Made by a program: the position numbers and the translations under genes. Shown piece after piece: positions 6,667-14,578 of a stretch of DNA of 24,966 bases; within the stretch, counting starts at the first letter, position 1, and the number at the start of each line of letters is the position of its first letter. The notes under the pieces are model-generated. The model ran no database searches. It saw nothing but the letters and a program-made list of their open reading frames with translations, and was not told the origin of the DNA. Source of the stretch: Firmicutes bacterium UBA4916 (GTDB taxonomy: Bacteria > Bacillota > Clostridia > Tissierellales > Tepidimicrobiaceae); the NCBI GenBank assembly GCA_002398845.1, contig DHBY01000078.1, forward strand, positions 1 to 24,966, written 5' to 3'.

Positions 6667-8421
6667 TTAATTCTCCAGGATTTGGTTTACTTCTTCTTCA
6701 TTTAAAGATTCTTTTTCTATAAGCATATTCGCTATACTATCTAAATATTTCTTGTTTTCCTTTAATACTTCTTTAGTTTCAATATAAAGGTTTCCTAGCA
6801 TATCCCTAGTTCTTTCCGTTAAGGAAATATCTGTGTTTAGATTATTACTTAAGATTACATCATAGTTTAAAAGTCCTAACTCCTCATCCATGCCATAAGA
6901 TCCTATCATGGATAAAGTCATTTCTGTAGCTTTTTGAAGATCAGAGGATGCTCCAGTAGTAATATTATCCTTACCGAAGATTAGCTCTTCTGCTGCTCTT
7001 CCCCCTAATGCAACTTTAATGTTCGCTATAATATCCTTTTTGGTTTGATACATTCTATCAGGAGGTATGTTTAAACTAAATCCTCCCATTCCTTTGGTGC
7101 TTGGTATAATACTTACCTTTGTTACTCGATTTGATTTTGATAATTTCTTTGCAACCAAGGCATGTCCAGCTTCGTGATAAGCTGTAATTCCCTTATCCTC
7201 TATAGATATATTGCTTCTATCCTTTTTTTCTTCTCCTACTAAAACAGTGTAATATGCTTTATTAATATGTTCCATAGTAATATGTTTGTCTCTTTTCCTA
7301 GCTGCTATCATTGCTGATTCATTCATTAGGTTTTCAAGTTTTGCACCACTAAAATATACAGTTTCTAGCGCAACTTTTTTCAAATCTACATCTTTAGATA
7401 AAGGTTTGTTTTTGCTATGGAGTTTTAAAATAGAATATCTAGCATTTACATCTGGAAGACCAACTTCTATTTGCCTATCAAATCTTCCTGGTCTTAATAA
7501 TGCTTCATCTAAAGTGTCCACTCTATTTGTAGCTGCTATTACTATTATGCCTTCATTGCCTTTAAACCCTGACATTTCTGTTAGTAAAGCATTTAATGTC
7601 CTGTCCCCTTCTTCACTGCCACTATTGGAACTAGAACCTTTCCTTTTCTTCCCCAAGGAATCAATTTCATCAATAAATATTACGCTCTTTCCGTCTTCTT
7701 TAGCCTTTTTAAATAATTCTCTTATTCTACTTGCGCCAAGTCCTGCATAAACTTGAATGAAATCCGATCCAGATACTGCATAAAAAGGGACCTTAGCTTC
7801 CCCAGCTAATGCTTTAGCCAATAAAGTCTTACCAGTACCTGGAGGCCCATATAGCAATACCCCTCTAGGTAATCTTGCTCCATACTTATCATAGTTTTCA
7901 GGGTATTTAATAAAATCTACTAATTCCCTTAATGATTCTTTTGCTTCTTCATTCCCTGCCACATCATTAAAAGTAGTCCTATCTGAAGATGAATCCTCAG
8001 TATCCATTTTAGACATAGTAGCCATTTCCTTCTCAGCTTGTTTAGAGTTGTTATTATTAATTATATAAGCTACAACTCCAATACCTGCTAATAAAAGTAT
8101 AAAACTTATGCCTTGGCCTAAAATGGCATTTTTGTCTCCTTCTTTTACTTTAACATCGTGCAGCAATAATTGTTCTTTAAAATTCTCTGTCCTTGGATTG
8201 TCAGTAATAAAAATTTCCCCATTTTTTAGCTTACCCGTAAGTTTTGCTTTATCACTTAATTCTACTTCATCTACTAAACCTTTTCCCAAGTGAATTAAGA
8301 ACAATCTATAGGGCATTTCTTTATATTGTCTGCCACTATTTATATATAAATATATCCCCGACATTAAAGCAATGGATATAATTAAAACCAATAAAAGCTT
8401 TATTTTCCCATCTATCTTCAT
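6667..8421 (-). CDS. ftsH: FtsH-type membrane ATP-dependent zinc protease
   Basis: A 584-residue FtsH. Two membrane segments (about 9-27 and 103-121) enclose an external domain. The AAA module has Walker A GPPGTGKT (192-199), Walker B IFIDEID and the second region of homology ending RPGRFDRQ. The M41 protease has HEAGH (416-420) and third zinc ligand Asp494 in TGASSDLQ. It forms hexamers that extract and degrade membrane and regulatory proteins. The sequence between Walker B and the sensor region (SEEGDRTLNALLTEMSGF) departs from the common DEREQTLNQLL, and the C-terminal tail after the protease domain is short, so this may be a second FtsH paralogue. It has AAGGAGG before the ATG and a near-consensus promoter. 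Confidence 0.95.
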   Translation of the reverse strand: MKIDGKIKLLLVLIISIALMSGIYLYINSGRQYKEMPYRLFLIHLGKGLVDEVELSDKAKLTGKLKNGEIFITDNPRTENFKEQLLLHDVKVKEGDKNAILGQGISFILLLAGIGVVAYIINNNNSKQAEKEMATMSKMDTEDSSSDRTTFNDVAGNEEAKESLRELVDFIKYPENYDKYGARLPRGVLLYGPPGTGKTLLAKALAGEAKVPFYAVSGSDFIQVYAGLGASRIRELFKKAKEDGKSVIFIDEIDSLGKKRKGSSSNSGSEEGDRTLNALLTEMSGFKGNEGIIVIAATNRVDTLDEALLRPGRFDRQIEVGLPDVNARYSILKLHSKNKPLSKDVDLKKVALETVYFSGAKLENLMNESAMIAARKRDKHITMEHINKAYYTVLVGEEKKDRSNISIEDKGITAYHEAGHALVAKKLSKSNRVTKVSIIPSTKGMGGFSLNIPPDRMYQTKKDIIANIKVALGGRAAEELIFGKDNITTGASSDLQKATEMTLSMIGSYGMDEELGLLNYDVILSNNLNTDISLTERTRDMLGNLYIETKEVLKENKKYLDSIANMLIEKESLNEEEVNQILEN

Positions 8422-8457
8422 CTTTTTTTCCTCCTTGGTTTACATAATACTATTAAA

Positions 8458-8486
8458 ATTATAGCATCAAATATTTCCATTGTCTA
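8458..8486 (-). promoter_or_regulatory. Promoter of ftsH
   Basis: On the minus strand TAGACA (8481-8486) and TATAAT (8458-8463) are spaced 17 bases, with an extended TGC before the -10. The leader would be about 30 bases and contains AAGGAGG. One of the best promoters in the window. Confidence 0.75.
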
Positions 8487-8499
8487 TTTCTTAATTTTG

Positions 8500-8527
8500 A
8501 CAAAAATAGGACGTCCATTGGACGTCC
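8500..8527 (-). terminator. Terminator of the 91-aa gene
   Basis: GGACGTCC occurs twice (8509-8516 and 8520-8527). Each copy is self-complementary, so the pair folds as an 8-bp stem with a 3-base loop. On the minus strand TATTTTTG follows. It isolates ftsH from the upstream gene. Confidence 0.85.
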
Positions 8528-8543
8528 CAGCAATACTATATAT

Positions 8544-8819
8544 CTACTTACCTAAAACATCTAATATACGATCTAGTTTTTCTGATTGTTCTTCATTTAG
8601 TAGGGGTCTTATACTATTTAGTTTTTCAAACAGTTCCTCATACTCTTCTTTGCTCATTTCCTGTTCCATTTGTTCATTTACCCTTATTATCTCTACAAAA
8701 AAATCATCTTCTGATTTGTCTGAATAAGCATTTGCCAGCTCTTCAAATTTATTAATTTGGTCTTCTGTTGGTATAAAGTCTGTGAATTCTCCTATGCCTT
8801 TATTAATATCTTTACTCAT
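8544..8819 (-). CDS. Acidic protein of unknown function (91 aa)
   Basis: A 91-residue, strongly acidic, all-helical protein with many Glu/Asp/Lys heptad-like stretches (for example NEQMEQEMSKEEYEELFEKL), so coiled-coil or helical-bundle folding is likely. There is no signal peptide, membrane segment or cysteine. The ATG at 8819 is preceded by AAGGAGG, and a strong terminator follows the stop, so it is a real single-gene unit. It lies divergent from the leucine-rich gene at 8950. I do not recognise the family. Confidence 0.7.
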   Translation of the reverse strand: MSKDINKGIGEFTDFIPTEDQINKFEELANAYSDKSEDDFFVEIIRVNEQMEQEMSKEEYEELFEKLNSIRPLLNEEQSEKLDRILDVLGK

Positions 8820-8949
8820 TATAAAACCTCCTTGTATATTCTAATCTAATTTATGAACTATAGTAAATATATATTACAAACTTTAGTAACCTTTATTGAA
8901 AGACTCGCATAGAATAATATATATCTATTTGACTTTAGGGGGATTAAAA

Positions 8950-9597
8950 ATGGATAATGGGCTTATATTGTTATTACTATTATTATTGTTAAATAAAAAT
9001 AAAGAGAACAAAACTTTTCATATACCAATAGATAAAAAAGAAAATGATTTAGAAATAAAATCGATTCCATCATCGAACAAAAGTTTTAGTTTAAATGTTC
9101 CATATACATTAGATAAAATTAAAATTGCGAAAAAAATAGGTCCTTATTTTCCTGAAGAATTTGTACCTGCTTTAAACAAATCGCTGATACTTACTGAAAA
9201 AATAATTAAATTATATGAGGTAATGGAGTTTATGCAAGTTGATGAGGTTAAATATATAGAAAATGTAATTACCGTTGAAAACAATAAAGAAAGGTTAAAC
9301 TACATAGTAAATACCATTCAAAAAGAGGTTAAAAAAGAGGAAATAAAAAGCACTGGCACGATAATAGAGATGATATTAAATATTGATAAATATAGCAAAA
9401 TGATAACAGTTCTAAACTTAGTAATGTCCGACCCTGATAGTTTAAATGATCCAACTAAGCTTCTTTCACTAGTTGAGCCTTTTATGCAAGGTAAGGATGA
9501 AAAGGAAAAGGAAAAGTTAAAAGATATGGCTAAAATGCTAGAAATCATGAAAACACTAGATACCACAAAAAAACCTAAAGAAAAAGATACAAAATAA
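8950..9597 (+). CDS. Leucine-rich N-terminal anchor protein of unknown function (215 aa)
   Basis: A 215-residue protein. It begins MDNG followed by an uninterrupted run of Ile and Leu, about 10 residues, and then NKNKENK. This is short for a full membrane helix and has no signal-peptidase site, so it may be a peripheral anchor. Residues 20-60 are low in structure; the rest is helical and Lys/Glu rich, ending in a very basic tail. ATG 8950 is chosen because AGGGGG lies 8 bases before it; an in-frame TTG at 8896 has no ribosome site. A strong hairpin follows the stop. I do not recognise a family; similar poly-leucine starts occur in clostridial hypothetical proteins. Confidence 0.7.
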   Translation: MDNGLILLLLLLLLNKNKENKTFHIPIDKKENDLEIKSIPSSNKSFSLNVPYTLDKIKIAKKIGPYFPEEFVPALNKSLILTEKIIKLYEVMEFMQVDEVKYIENVITVENNKERLNYIVNTIQKEVKKEEIKSTGTIIEMILNIDKYSKMITVLNLVMSDPDSLNDPTKLLSLVEPFMQGKDEKEKEKLKDMAKMLEIMKTLDTTKKPKEKDTK

Positions 9598-9614
9598 GAG
9601 AGTTAATAATCAAT

Positions 9615-9650
9615 GAATAGTCTTTGGGAATAATTTTCCAAAGACTATTC
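9615..9650 (+). terminator. Strong hairpin after the leucine-rich gene
   Basis: GAATAGTCTTTGG (9615-9627) and CCAAAGACTATTC (9638-9650) pair over 13 bp, extended inward by three more pairs. No T run follows, so it may act as a transcript-end stabiliser or weak terminator. The rest of 9651-9774 shows only a second imperfect palindrome (9731-9758, centre CCTTATAAGG). Confidence 0.55.
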
Positions 9651-9774
9651 GGTAGTGTAGATAGTGTAAAATAATTTATACTTTTTCCCAATTCTTTTTT
9701 TATTACATCATTATCTTTTTTATATTTATAAGCTAATTCCTTATAAGGTAAAATAGCTTTTCCTTTATACTTTA

Positions 9775-10350
9775 TTATCTAACTCTAAAAGATTGAATTT
9801 CTTCAACCATCCTAAGAACCTCTAATGTTGATGCTCTATTTTCTGATTCACTTGCATTATAGAGTCTTCTTAATAATCTCGGGATATTACCTCTATAATC
9901 CCAAGCTTCTTTTTCATTTGTAATACCCGCTAAATTAGTCGCATCAAGACGCAGCATAGCACCAATTGTAATTATTTCTAATTCATAGCTAACTTTATCA
10001 TCAAAATCTATGAAATCAGTATGATGTATAATACATTCGAGTAACACTAATTCTTCGGAATTCATATTATTCATATCAAAATCACTAGCAAATTGCCTAA
10101 AAGATTCATCTTTATCCTTTAAATTATAGTATTTAGAAATAGACTCCTTCTGATTTTTAGAGCCCTCAATTTCACTATTTAAAAACTTTTGCGTTAATTC
10201 TTCCAATCCTTTTTCCCTTTCCACCTTATCAGTAGATGTCAAATGATTTGAAAATTTTTCTTCACTAATCCTATTTTTATTAGTTGTAGGTGCATTACTT
10301 TTATAATAATTAATTGAATTTAAAATGTTATTATTAATTGAATTAATCAT
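9775..10350 (-). CDS. Unknown protein (191 aa), divergent from the secreted-protein gene
   Basis: A 191-residue soluble protein. The first 70 residues are Asn/Ser/Lys rich and probably disordered. Residues 80-191 are helical and better ordered, with an HHTDFIDFDDK segment, a hydrophobic stretch LEIITIGAMLRL and a C-terminal Arg/Glu-rich helical part. There is no signal peptide, cysteine or recognisable catalytic motif. GGGGG precedes the ATG by 7 bases. It is divergent from the YolA-like gene across a 234-base region containing the 30-bp tandem repeats, so the two could be co-controlled. The N-terminus has the Asn-rich, AT-driven look of accessory genes. I do not recognise the family. Confidence 0.65.
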   Translation of the reverse strand: MINSINNNILNSINYYKSNAPTTNKNRISEEKFSNHLTSTDKVEREKGLEELTQKFLNSEIEGSKNQKESISKYYNLKDKDESFRQFASDFDMNNMNSEELVLLECIIHHTDFIDFDDKVSYELEIITIGAMLRLDATNLAGITNEKEAWDYRGNIPRLLRRLYNASESENRASTLEVLRMVEEIQSFRVR

Positions 10351-10400
10351 TTATAATCCCCCAATCTAAAAATTTAAACTATTCATAGATAATTATCGGC

Positions 10401-10503
10401 AAATGTTTATTTAAAATAAGCATTTTTTACAAATATTTATTTAAAATAAGTATTTTTTACAAATATGTATTTAAAATAAGTATTTTTTACAAATATGTAT
10501 TTA
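10401..10503. repeat. 30-bp tandem repeat, about 3.4 copies
   Basis: Units start at 10401, 10431, 10461 and (partial) 10491. The first differs from the third at only three positions. Each unit contains TTTAAAATAAG followed by a T run and ACAAATA; in units 1 and 2 TTATTTAAAATAA is a perfect odd palindrome. The 30-base period is near three helical turns. The array lies between two divergent genes and ends just before the likely promoter of the secreted-protein gene, which suggests a set of regulator sites. Confidence 0.9.
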
Positions 10504-10531
10504 GTTTGTCGATTTTATTTACTGGATCAGA

Positions 10532-10537
10532 TATACT
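10532..10537 (+). promoter_or_regulatory. Possible -10 of the YolA-like gene
   Basis: TATACT lies 48 bases upstream of the ATG. No good -35 exists at 17-18 bases, and the repeat array ends about 28 bases upstream, which fits an activator-dependent promoter. This is inference. Confidence 0.35.
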
Positions 10538-10584
10538 ACAGTTGAAGGTTAAAACCAATTTAACTATTAAGGGGGTATATCAAT

Positions 10585-11019
10585 ATGAATAAAAAGGTCT
10601 TAAGTATTTTACTAATCTTTGTAGTTTTCTTTGGTATAGGAAGTCAATCTTTTGCTGCTCCTGCTCCACCACTTACAAGCCTTAGGGTTATTAGGGTAAG
10701 CTCAGAAAAAGCTGGAACAGAATACATTGGAAGAAATCAGCTATCTACTAACTATGACCATGGGGGGTCATTCATCCATGTAACAACAGAAGAAATAGGG
10801 TATTCTTCTTATAGGTATGCAGCATTCAATCGTGAAAAAGCAGAACTTATTAATTCAAAACCAATTGTTGGACGTGATAATATAGCTATTGGTTTTGAAA
10901 GAACTTGGAAATTGTTTGTATTTGACAATGATGCTAGTAATCAAGGAGACTTTACTTATGAAGCTATGTCATCTAACGCACCTTATAATACTATGTCCAC
11001 AAGTATTTTTATCAAATAA
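10585..11019 (+). CDS. Secreted YolA-like protein (DUF4879 type)
   Basis: A 144-residue precursor with a clear signal peptide: MNKK, a hydrophobic core over residues 5-18 and a likely cut after SFA-A at about 24-25. The mature part begins APAPPLTSL and holds LSTNYDHGG, GFERTW and a C-terminal SSNAPYNTMSTS motif. I recall this pattern from the B. subtilis SP-beta secreted protein YolA and its DUF4879 relatives, whose function is not known; the match is from memory and not searched. The predicted fold is a small beta-rich extracellular domain without cysteines. A GGGGG ribosome site precedes the ATG. It has no partner on its strand. An extracellular or contact-related role is possible but unproven. 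Confidence 0.7.
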   Translation: MNKKVLSILLIFVVFFGIGSQSFAAPAPPLTSLRVIRVSSEKAGTEYIGRNQLSTNYDHGGSFIHVTTEEIGYSSYRYAAFNREKAELINSKPIVGRDNIAIGFERTWKLFVFDNDASNQGDFTYEAMSSNAPYNTMSTSIFIK

Positions 11020-11129
11020 TAAATTAATATAATTATGTTTTTAATACTTCAATATATCACAATTTAAAAAATATTAAAAAATAAATAATGAAAAATCATA
11101 GTTTATAATCATAAACCACTCATAAAACG

Positions 11130-11176
11130 AGGCGAAGGCGAAAAAAATATAAATAAAAATTATTTTCCCTTCGCCT
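11130..11176. terminator. Long-loop hairpin after the YolA-like gene
   Basis: AGGCGAAGG (11130-11138) and CCTTCGCCT (11168-11176) form a GC-rich 9-bp stem, with a further GAAAA/TTTTC pairing inside. It is the only GC-rich element in an otherwise featureless AT-rich gap (11020-11224). No proper T run follows on the plus strand, so the terminator call is tentative. Confidence 0.5.
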
Positions 11177-11224
11177 TGAAAATTATAACAAATGAAACCA
11201 CTCTCTAACTTTAAAAAAATAAAA

Positions 11225-11247
11225 AAGAGCCTAAGATTCAGACTCTT
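11225..11247 (-). terminator. Terminator of the RluA-family gene
   Basis: On the minus strand AAGAGTCTGA pairs with TTAGGCTCTT over 10 bp (two G-U pairs) around a 3-base loop, followed by TTTTTTATTTTTTT. It starts 20 bases past the stop codon. Confidence 0.85.
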
Positions 11248-11267
11248 AAAAATGTAATTTTAACATA

Positions 11268-12170
11268 TTATTCTCCTTTTAAAATTTCAAGTAAGTTTAC
11301 AATATCCTCAGGTAAATTTGCATTAAACTCTATTTCTTCGTTCACTCTTGGAAGTTTCGCCTTCAAATAATAGGAATGTAAAGCTTGCCTATTTATATAT
11401 TGACTAGGTTCATAGTACAATGTATCCCCAATGATTGGATGCCCAATATGATGTAGGTGGACCCTTATTTGATGAGATCTTCCGGTAAATATTTGTACAT
11501 CTAAAAGAGTAGCATTTTTATATCTCTCTATTACTTTATATTTCGTTATGGCCCTTTTCCCTTCTTTTGTAACTGCTTTTCTAATGCTATTTTCCTCTTC
11601 CCGACCTACAGGTAAATCTATTATGTCCTCGTCCTTTTTAACTACACCAGATACTACCGCCATATATTTTTTATCTACTTCATTATTTTCAAATTGTGAG
11701 GCCATACTCTGATGAGCAAAAGCTGATTTAGCAATTATAAGTATTCCCGATGTATCCATATCCAATCTATTAACAAGCCTTATCTTTTTATTTATTCCAT
11801 TCTTTTGAAAATAATAGGCTATGCCATTGGAAAGAGTTCCATTTTGATGACTCTTTGTAGGATGTACTACAATGAAAGGTTCTTTATTTAGCACCAGCAA
11901 ATCCATATTTTCATATATAATATTTAGTGGAATAGGTTCAGGAACAATATTGTCCTTTTCATCCTCCATAACTATTGATACAATATCCCCTAACTTTACT
12001 TGTTCACTCTTTCTTCTGAACTCTCCATTGATAAATATGTTTTTCTCCCTGTAGAGTTTTCTAAACAATCTGCCTGATAACCCACAGCTAAGTAAGAACT
12101 TTTCTAAGTTTTCTCCATTATTTTCTACATTGAATAATATTATATTTTCACTTTCTTCTAACAAATTCAT
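11268..12170 (-). CDS. RluA-family rRNA/tRNA pseudouridine synthase
   Basis: A 300-residue protein with an N-terminal S4 RNA-binding domain (about residues 18-70) and a pseudouridine synthase domain. The catalytic motif is RLDMDTSG at 135-142, with Asp137 the nucleophile. VHPT near 102-105 and GRSHQIRVHLHHIGHPIIGD near the C-terminus are standard RluA/RluD-family elements. It isomerises specific uridines in rRNA or tRNA; sequence cannot tell which. ATG 12170 is used because GGAGGGG lies 5 bases ahead; an in-frame TTG at 12182 overlaps that site and is unlikely. It is divergent from nadK and ends at a strong terminator. Confidence 0.93.
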   Translation of the reverse strand: MNLLEESENIILFNVENNGENLEKFLLSCGLSGRLFRKLYREKNIFINGEFRRKSEQVKLGDIVSIVMEDEKDNIVPEPIPLNIIYENMDLLVLNKEPFIVVHPTKSHQNGTLSNGIAYYFQKNGINKKIRLVNRLDMDTSGILIIAKSAFAHQSMASQFENNEVDKKYMAVVSGVVKKDEDIIDLPVGREEENSIRKAVTKEGKRAITKYKVIERYKNATLLDVQIFTGRSHQIRVHLHHIGHPIIGDTLYYEPSQYINRQALHSYYLKAKLPRVNEEIEFNANLPEDIVNLLEILKGE

Positions 12171-12274
12171 TTGCCCCTCCAAATATTAAATCTTTTATTG
12201 TATAATATAACTATAATTAATTATACCAAAGATATAGTATATTTAAAGCACAAATAGGTTTGGAGGGGAATTTT

Positions 12275-13087
12275 TTGACAAATAATAAAAGTAAAATCAT
12301 AAATGTTATTTCCAATTATAATACATCATCCCAAATGACTGCAAAATTATTGATAGATAAATTAAATGCAAAAGACTTCATCGTGCCTCCTAAATATGAT
12401 AATAATGCCGAATTAAATATTTGCGTAGGAGGAGATGGAGCTTTTTTAAGAGCTGTACATAAATATAAATTTACAAGCATTCCTTTTGTAGGTATAAACA
12501 CAGGCCATTTAGGATTTTTCCAAGAAATACTTCCCGAAAGTATCGATAACTTTATAGATAAATATATTAATAGGGATTATGTAGTGGAAAAAATCTTTTT
12601 AGTAAAATCTAAAATATATACGAAAGCAAATTGTTTTCAACTATTTGGTGTGAATGAAATAGTAATTAAAGGAATTCAATCTAAAGTAGTCCATTTAGAA
12701 ATATTTATAGATGGGAATCATTTAGAAAAATTTTGTGGAGATGGCATAATTATATCTACCCCTGTTGGAAGCACTGCTTATAATTTTTCTAGTGGCGGCA
12801 GCATAGTTTATCCTTCTCTAAATACATTGCAAATAACCCCATTATCTCCTATTAGTTCAAGGGCTTATCGTTCTTTAACTAATAGTGCTATTGTACCAGG
12901 AGACGTTACTATAACTATTAAGCCAGAGTATAAATATGAAAATTCCATATTGATCATAGTTGATGGATTTGAATATAAATATGATAATATAACCGAAATA
13001 AACTTTACAATCCCTGAAAAGGTCATATCCAGATTAAACTTCGATAAGAATATGTACTGGAACAATTTAAAGAGCAAATTCTTATAA
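12275..13087 (+). CDS. nadK: NAD kinase
   Basis: A 270-residue NAD kinase that makes NADP from NAD with ATP or polyphosphate. Motifs are complete: GGDG (52-55, catalytic Asp54), the NE pair (127-128) and GDGIIISTPVGSTAY (155-169). Length fits the family (about 265-290). The start is TTG 12275, placed 6 bases after GGAGGGG; a second in-frame TTG at 12260 overlaps this ribosome site. The divergent RluA-family gene has the same TTTGGAGGGG arrangement. The promoter in the 77-base AT-rich gap cannot be fixed because several TATA-like hexamers overlap. A hairpin follows the stop. Confidence 0.95.
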   Translation: MTNNKSKIINVISNYNTSSQMTAKLLIDKLNAKDFIVPPKYDNNAELNICVGGDGAFLRAVHKYKFTSIPFVGINTGHLGFFQEILPESIDNFIDKYINRDYVVEKIFLVKSKIYTKANCFQLFGVNEIVIKGIQSKVVHLEIFIDGNHLEKFCGDGIIISTPVGSTAYNFSSGGSIVYPSLNTLQITPLSPISSRAYRSLTNSAIVPGDVTITIKPEYKYENSILIIVDGFEYKYDNITEINFTIPEKVISRLNFDKNMYWNNLKSKFL

Positions 13088-13091
13088 GCAA

Positions 13092-13137
13092 AGGGACATT
13101 CTCTAGAAAGCTCTTAAATCTTCTAAAGAATGTCCCT
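13092..13137. terminator. Shared terminator of nadK and the PBP operon
   Basis: AGGGACATTCT (13092-13102) pairs with AGAATGTCCCT (13127-13137), with TAGAA/TTCTA pairing further in. It lies between convergent genes and can work in both directions, though the T runs are modest on each side. Confidence 0.7.
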
Positions 13138-13174
13138 AATTTCTCTGTAATCAAGTAATTGATTGGATAATTTA

Positions 13175-14578
13175 TTACTTGATAGTATTTAAAGCTTCTA
13201 TCATTATATTTCTTGCTATAGGTGCAGCCGTTTTTCCACCAGTTGTACCATCCTTTTCTAGAACTACTACTACAGCAATTTTAGGATCATCTGCTGGGGC
13301 AAAACCTGTAAACCATGCATGAGTCTTTCCTGACGAATTTTCAGCAGTGCCAGTTTTACCAGCCACTCTGATATCTTTAATTCTTGCATTGGTTCCAGTA
13401 CCTCTATTAACTACTTCTACCATCATATTTTTTATCTCATTGGCAGTAAATACATCTGTTGCCTTTGAAAGAACCTGTGAATAATTGGACTCTACTATAG
13501 AACCATCTGGTGCAATAGCCTCCCTAACTAAAATTGGTTTTACGATTTCACCTTTATTTGCAATACCCGATGCTATCATTACCATGTTTAATGGAGTTAC
13601 TAACACCTTGCCTTGACCAATACTTGCAGCCGCTATATCAGTCTTTCCTAAGTTTTCTTTATATGGAAAGCTTGACTTAGCCGTTGGTAGATCAAAAGGA
13701 ATATTCTTGTTTAACATAAATTTATCCGCTATTTCTCCAAGCTTATCCTTGCCAACCATAGTACCTTTTTCAGCAAAATAGCTATTACAGGATTTAACTA
13801 GAGCCTCTTCTAAATTAACATTACCGTGGGCTTTGCCGCCATAATCTTTTAGAGTATATCCTTCAATCTTTGTACTACCTGTACATTTATATTGTTTATC
13901 TAAATCTGGAGTATTTAATATTCCCACAGAAGTTAATATCTTGAATGTAGAGCCTGGAGCATATAAACCCGATGTAGCCCTATTTAAGAAAGGGCTATCC
14001 CTATCTTCCATTATATTGTTCCAATTTTCTTTAAGAGCAGAAGGATTAAAATCTGGTAAACTTACCATAGCATATATCTCTCCAGTAGTTGGATTCATAG
14101 CTACTATAGATCCTTTTTTACCATTTAAAAGGTTTCTTGAATATTCCTGAAGATGGTGGTCTATAGTAAGTTTTAGTGTGTTGCCTTCTGTATTTGGGAC
14201 TACTATATTTTTTAGTTCATTTAAAGGAGTATTTTCCGATATATTTAGCAATGTATTGTTGTATTCTAATTCTAATCCTACTTTTCCATATTCCCTGCTG
14301 CTATATCCAATAATATGGCTATAAAGATTCCCATAATTATAAAACCTTTTATAGGTATCGCCAGATTTTTCACTATAAGCTAATATCTTTCCACTTCTAT
14401 CTATTATAGAACCTCTTAATATTTTTTCTTCATTAATCCATAATCTTTTATTGTAGCTATTGTTTTTCACTGCTTCAGCTTTAAATACTTGAAAATAACT
14501 TAAATATACTATTAAGCTAACAAATAAAATACAAATTGCCACTAAAACTATTATTATCCTTTTAAGTTCTTTGTTCAT
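13175..14578 (-). CDS. pbpA: Class B penicillin-binding protein (peptidoglycan transpeptidase)
   Basis: A 467-residue transpeptidase with one N-terminal membrane segment (about 7-29) and an extracellular body. The active-site motifs are present: SxxK as STFK with Ser210, SCN at 263-265 and KTG at 408-410 followed by TAENS and HAWFTGFAP. The N-terminal non-catalytic region is short and includes LRGSIIDRSG, the standard start of class B PBPs. It cross-links stem peptides. The size and gene order match PbpA of the actinobacterial and clostridial FHA-RodA-PbpA clusters; about 470 residues is short compared with PBP2 or FtsI. It overlaps the SEDS gene by 17 bases, so the two are translationally coupled. 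Confidence 0.93.
   Translation of the reverse strand: MNKELKRIIIVLVAICILFVSLIVYLSYFQVFKAEAVKNNSYNKRLWINEEKILRGSIIDRSGKILAYSEKSGDTYKRFYNYGNLYSHIIGYSSREYGKVGLELEYNNTLLNISENTPLNELKNIVVPNTEGNTLKLTIDHHLQEYSRNLLNGKKGSIVAMNPTTGEIYAMVSLPDFNPSALKENWNNIMEDRDSPFLNRATSGLYAPGSTFKILTSVGILNTPDLDKQYKCTGSTKIEGYTLKDYGGKAHGNVNLEEALVKSCNSYFAEKGTMVGKDKLGEIADKFMLNKNIPFDLPTAKSSFPYKENLGKTDIAAASIGQGKVLVTPLNMVMIASGIANKGEIVKPILVREAIAPDGSIVESNYSQVLSKATDVFTANEIKNMMVEVVNRGTGTNARIKDIRVAGKTGTAENSSGKTHAWFTGFAPADDPKIAVVVVLEKDGTTGGKTAAPIARNIMIEALNTIK

Noticed and set aside
7286..7750. 154-codon ORF on the plus strand inside ftsH
   Set aside because: It is antisense to the conserved ATPase region, has no ribosome site and shows the serine/leucine-rich composition of an antisense shadow.
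10401..10503. CRISPR-like array
   Set aside because: The units follow one another with no variable spacers and no cas genes are near, so it is a simple tandem repeat.
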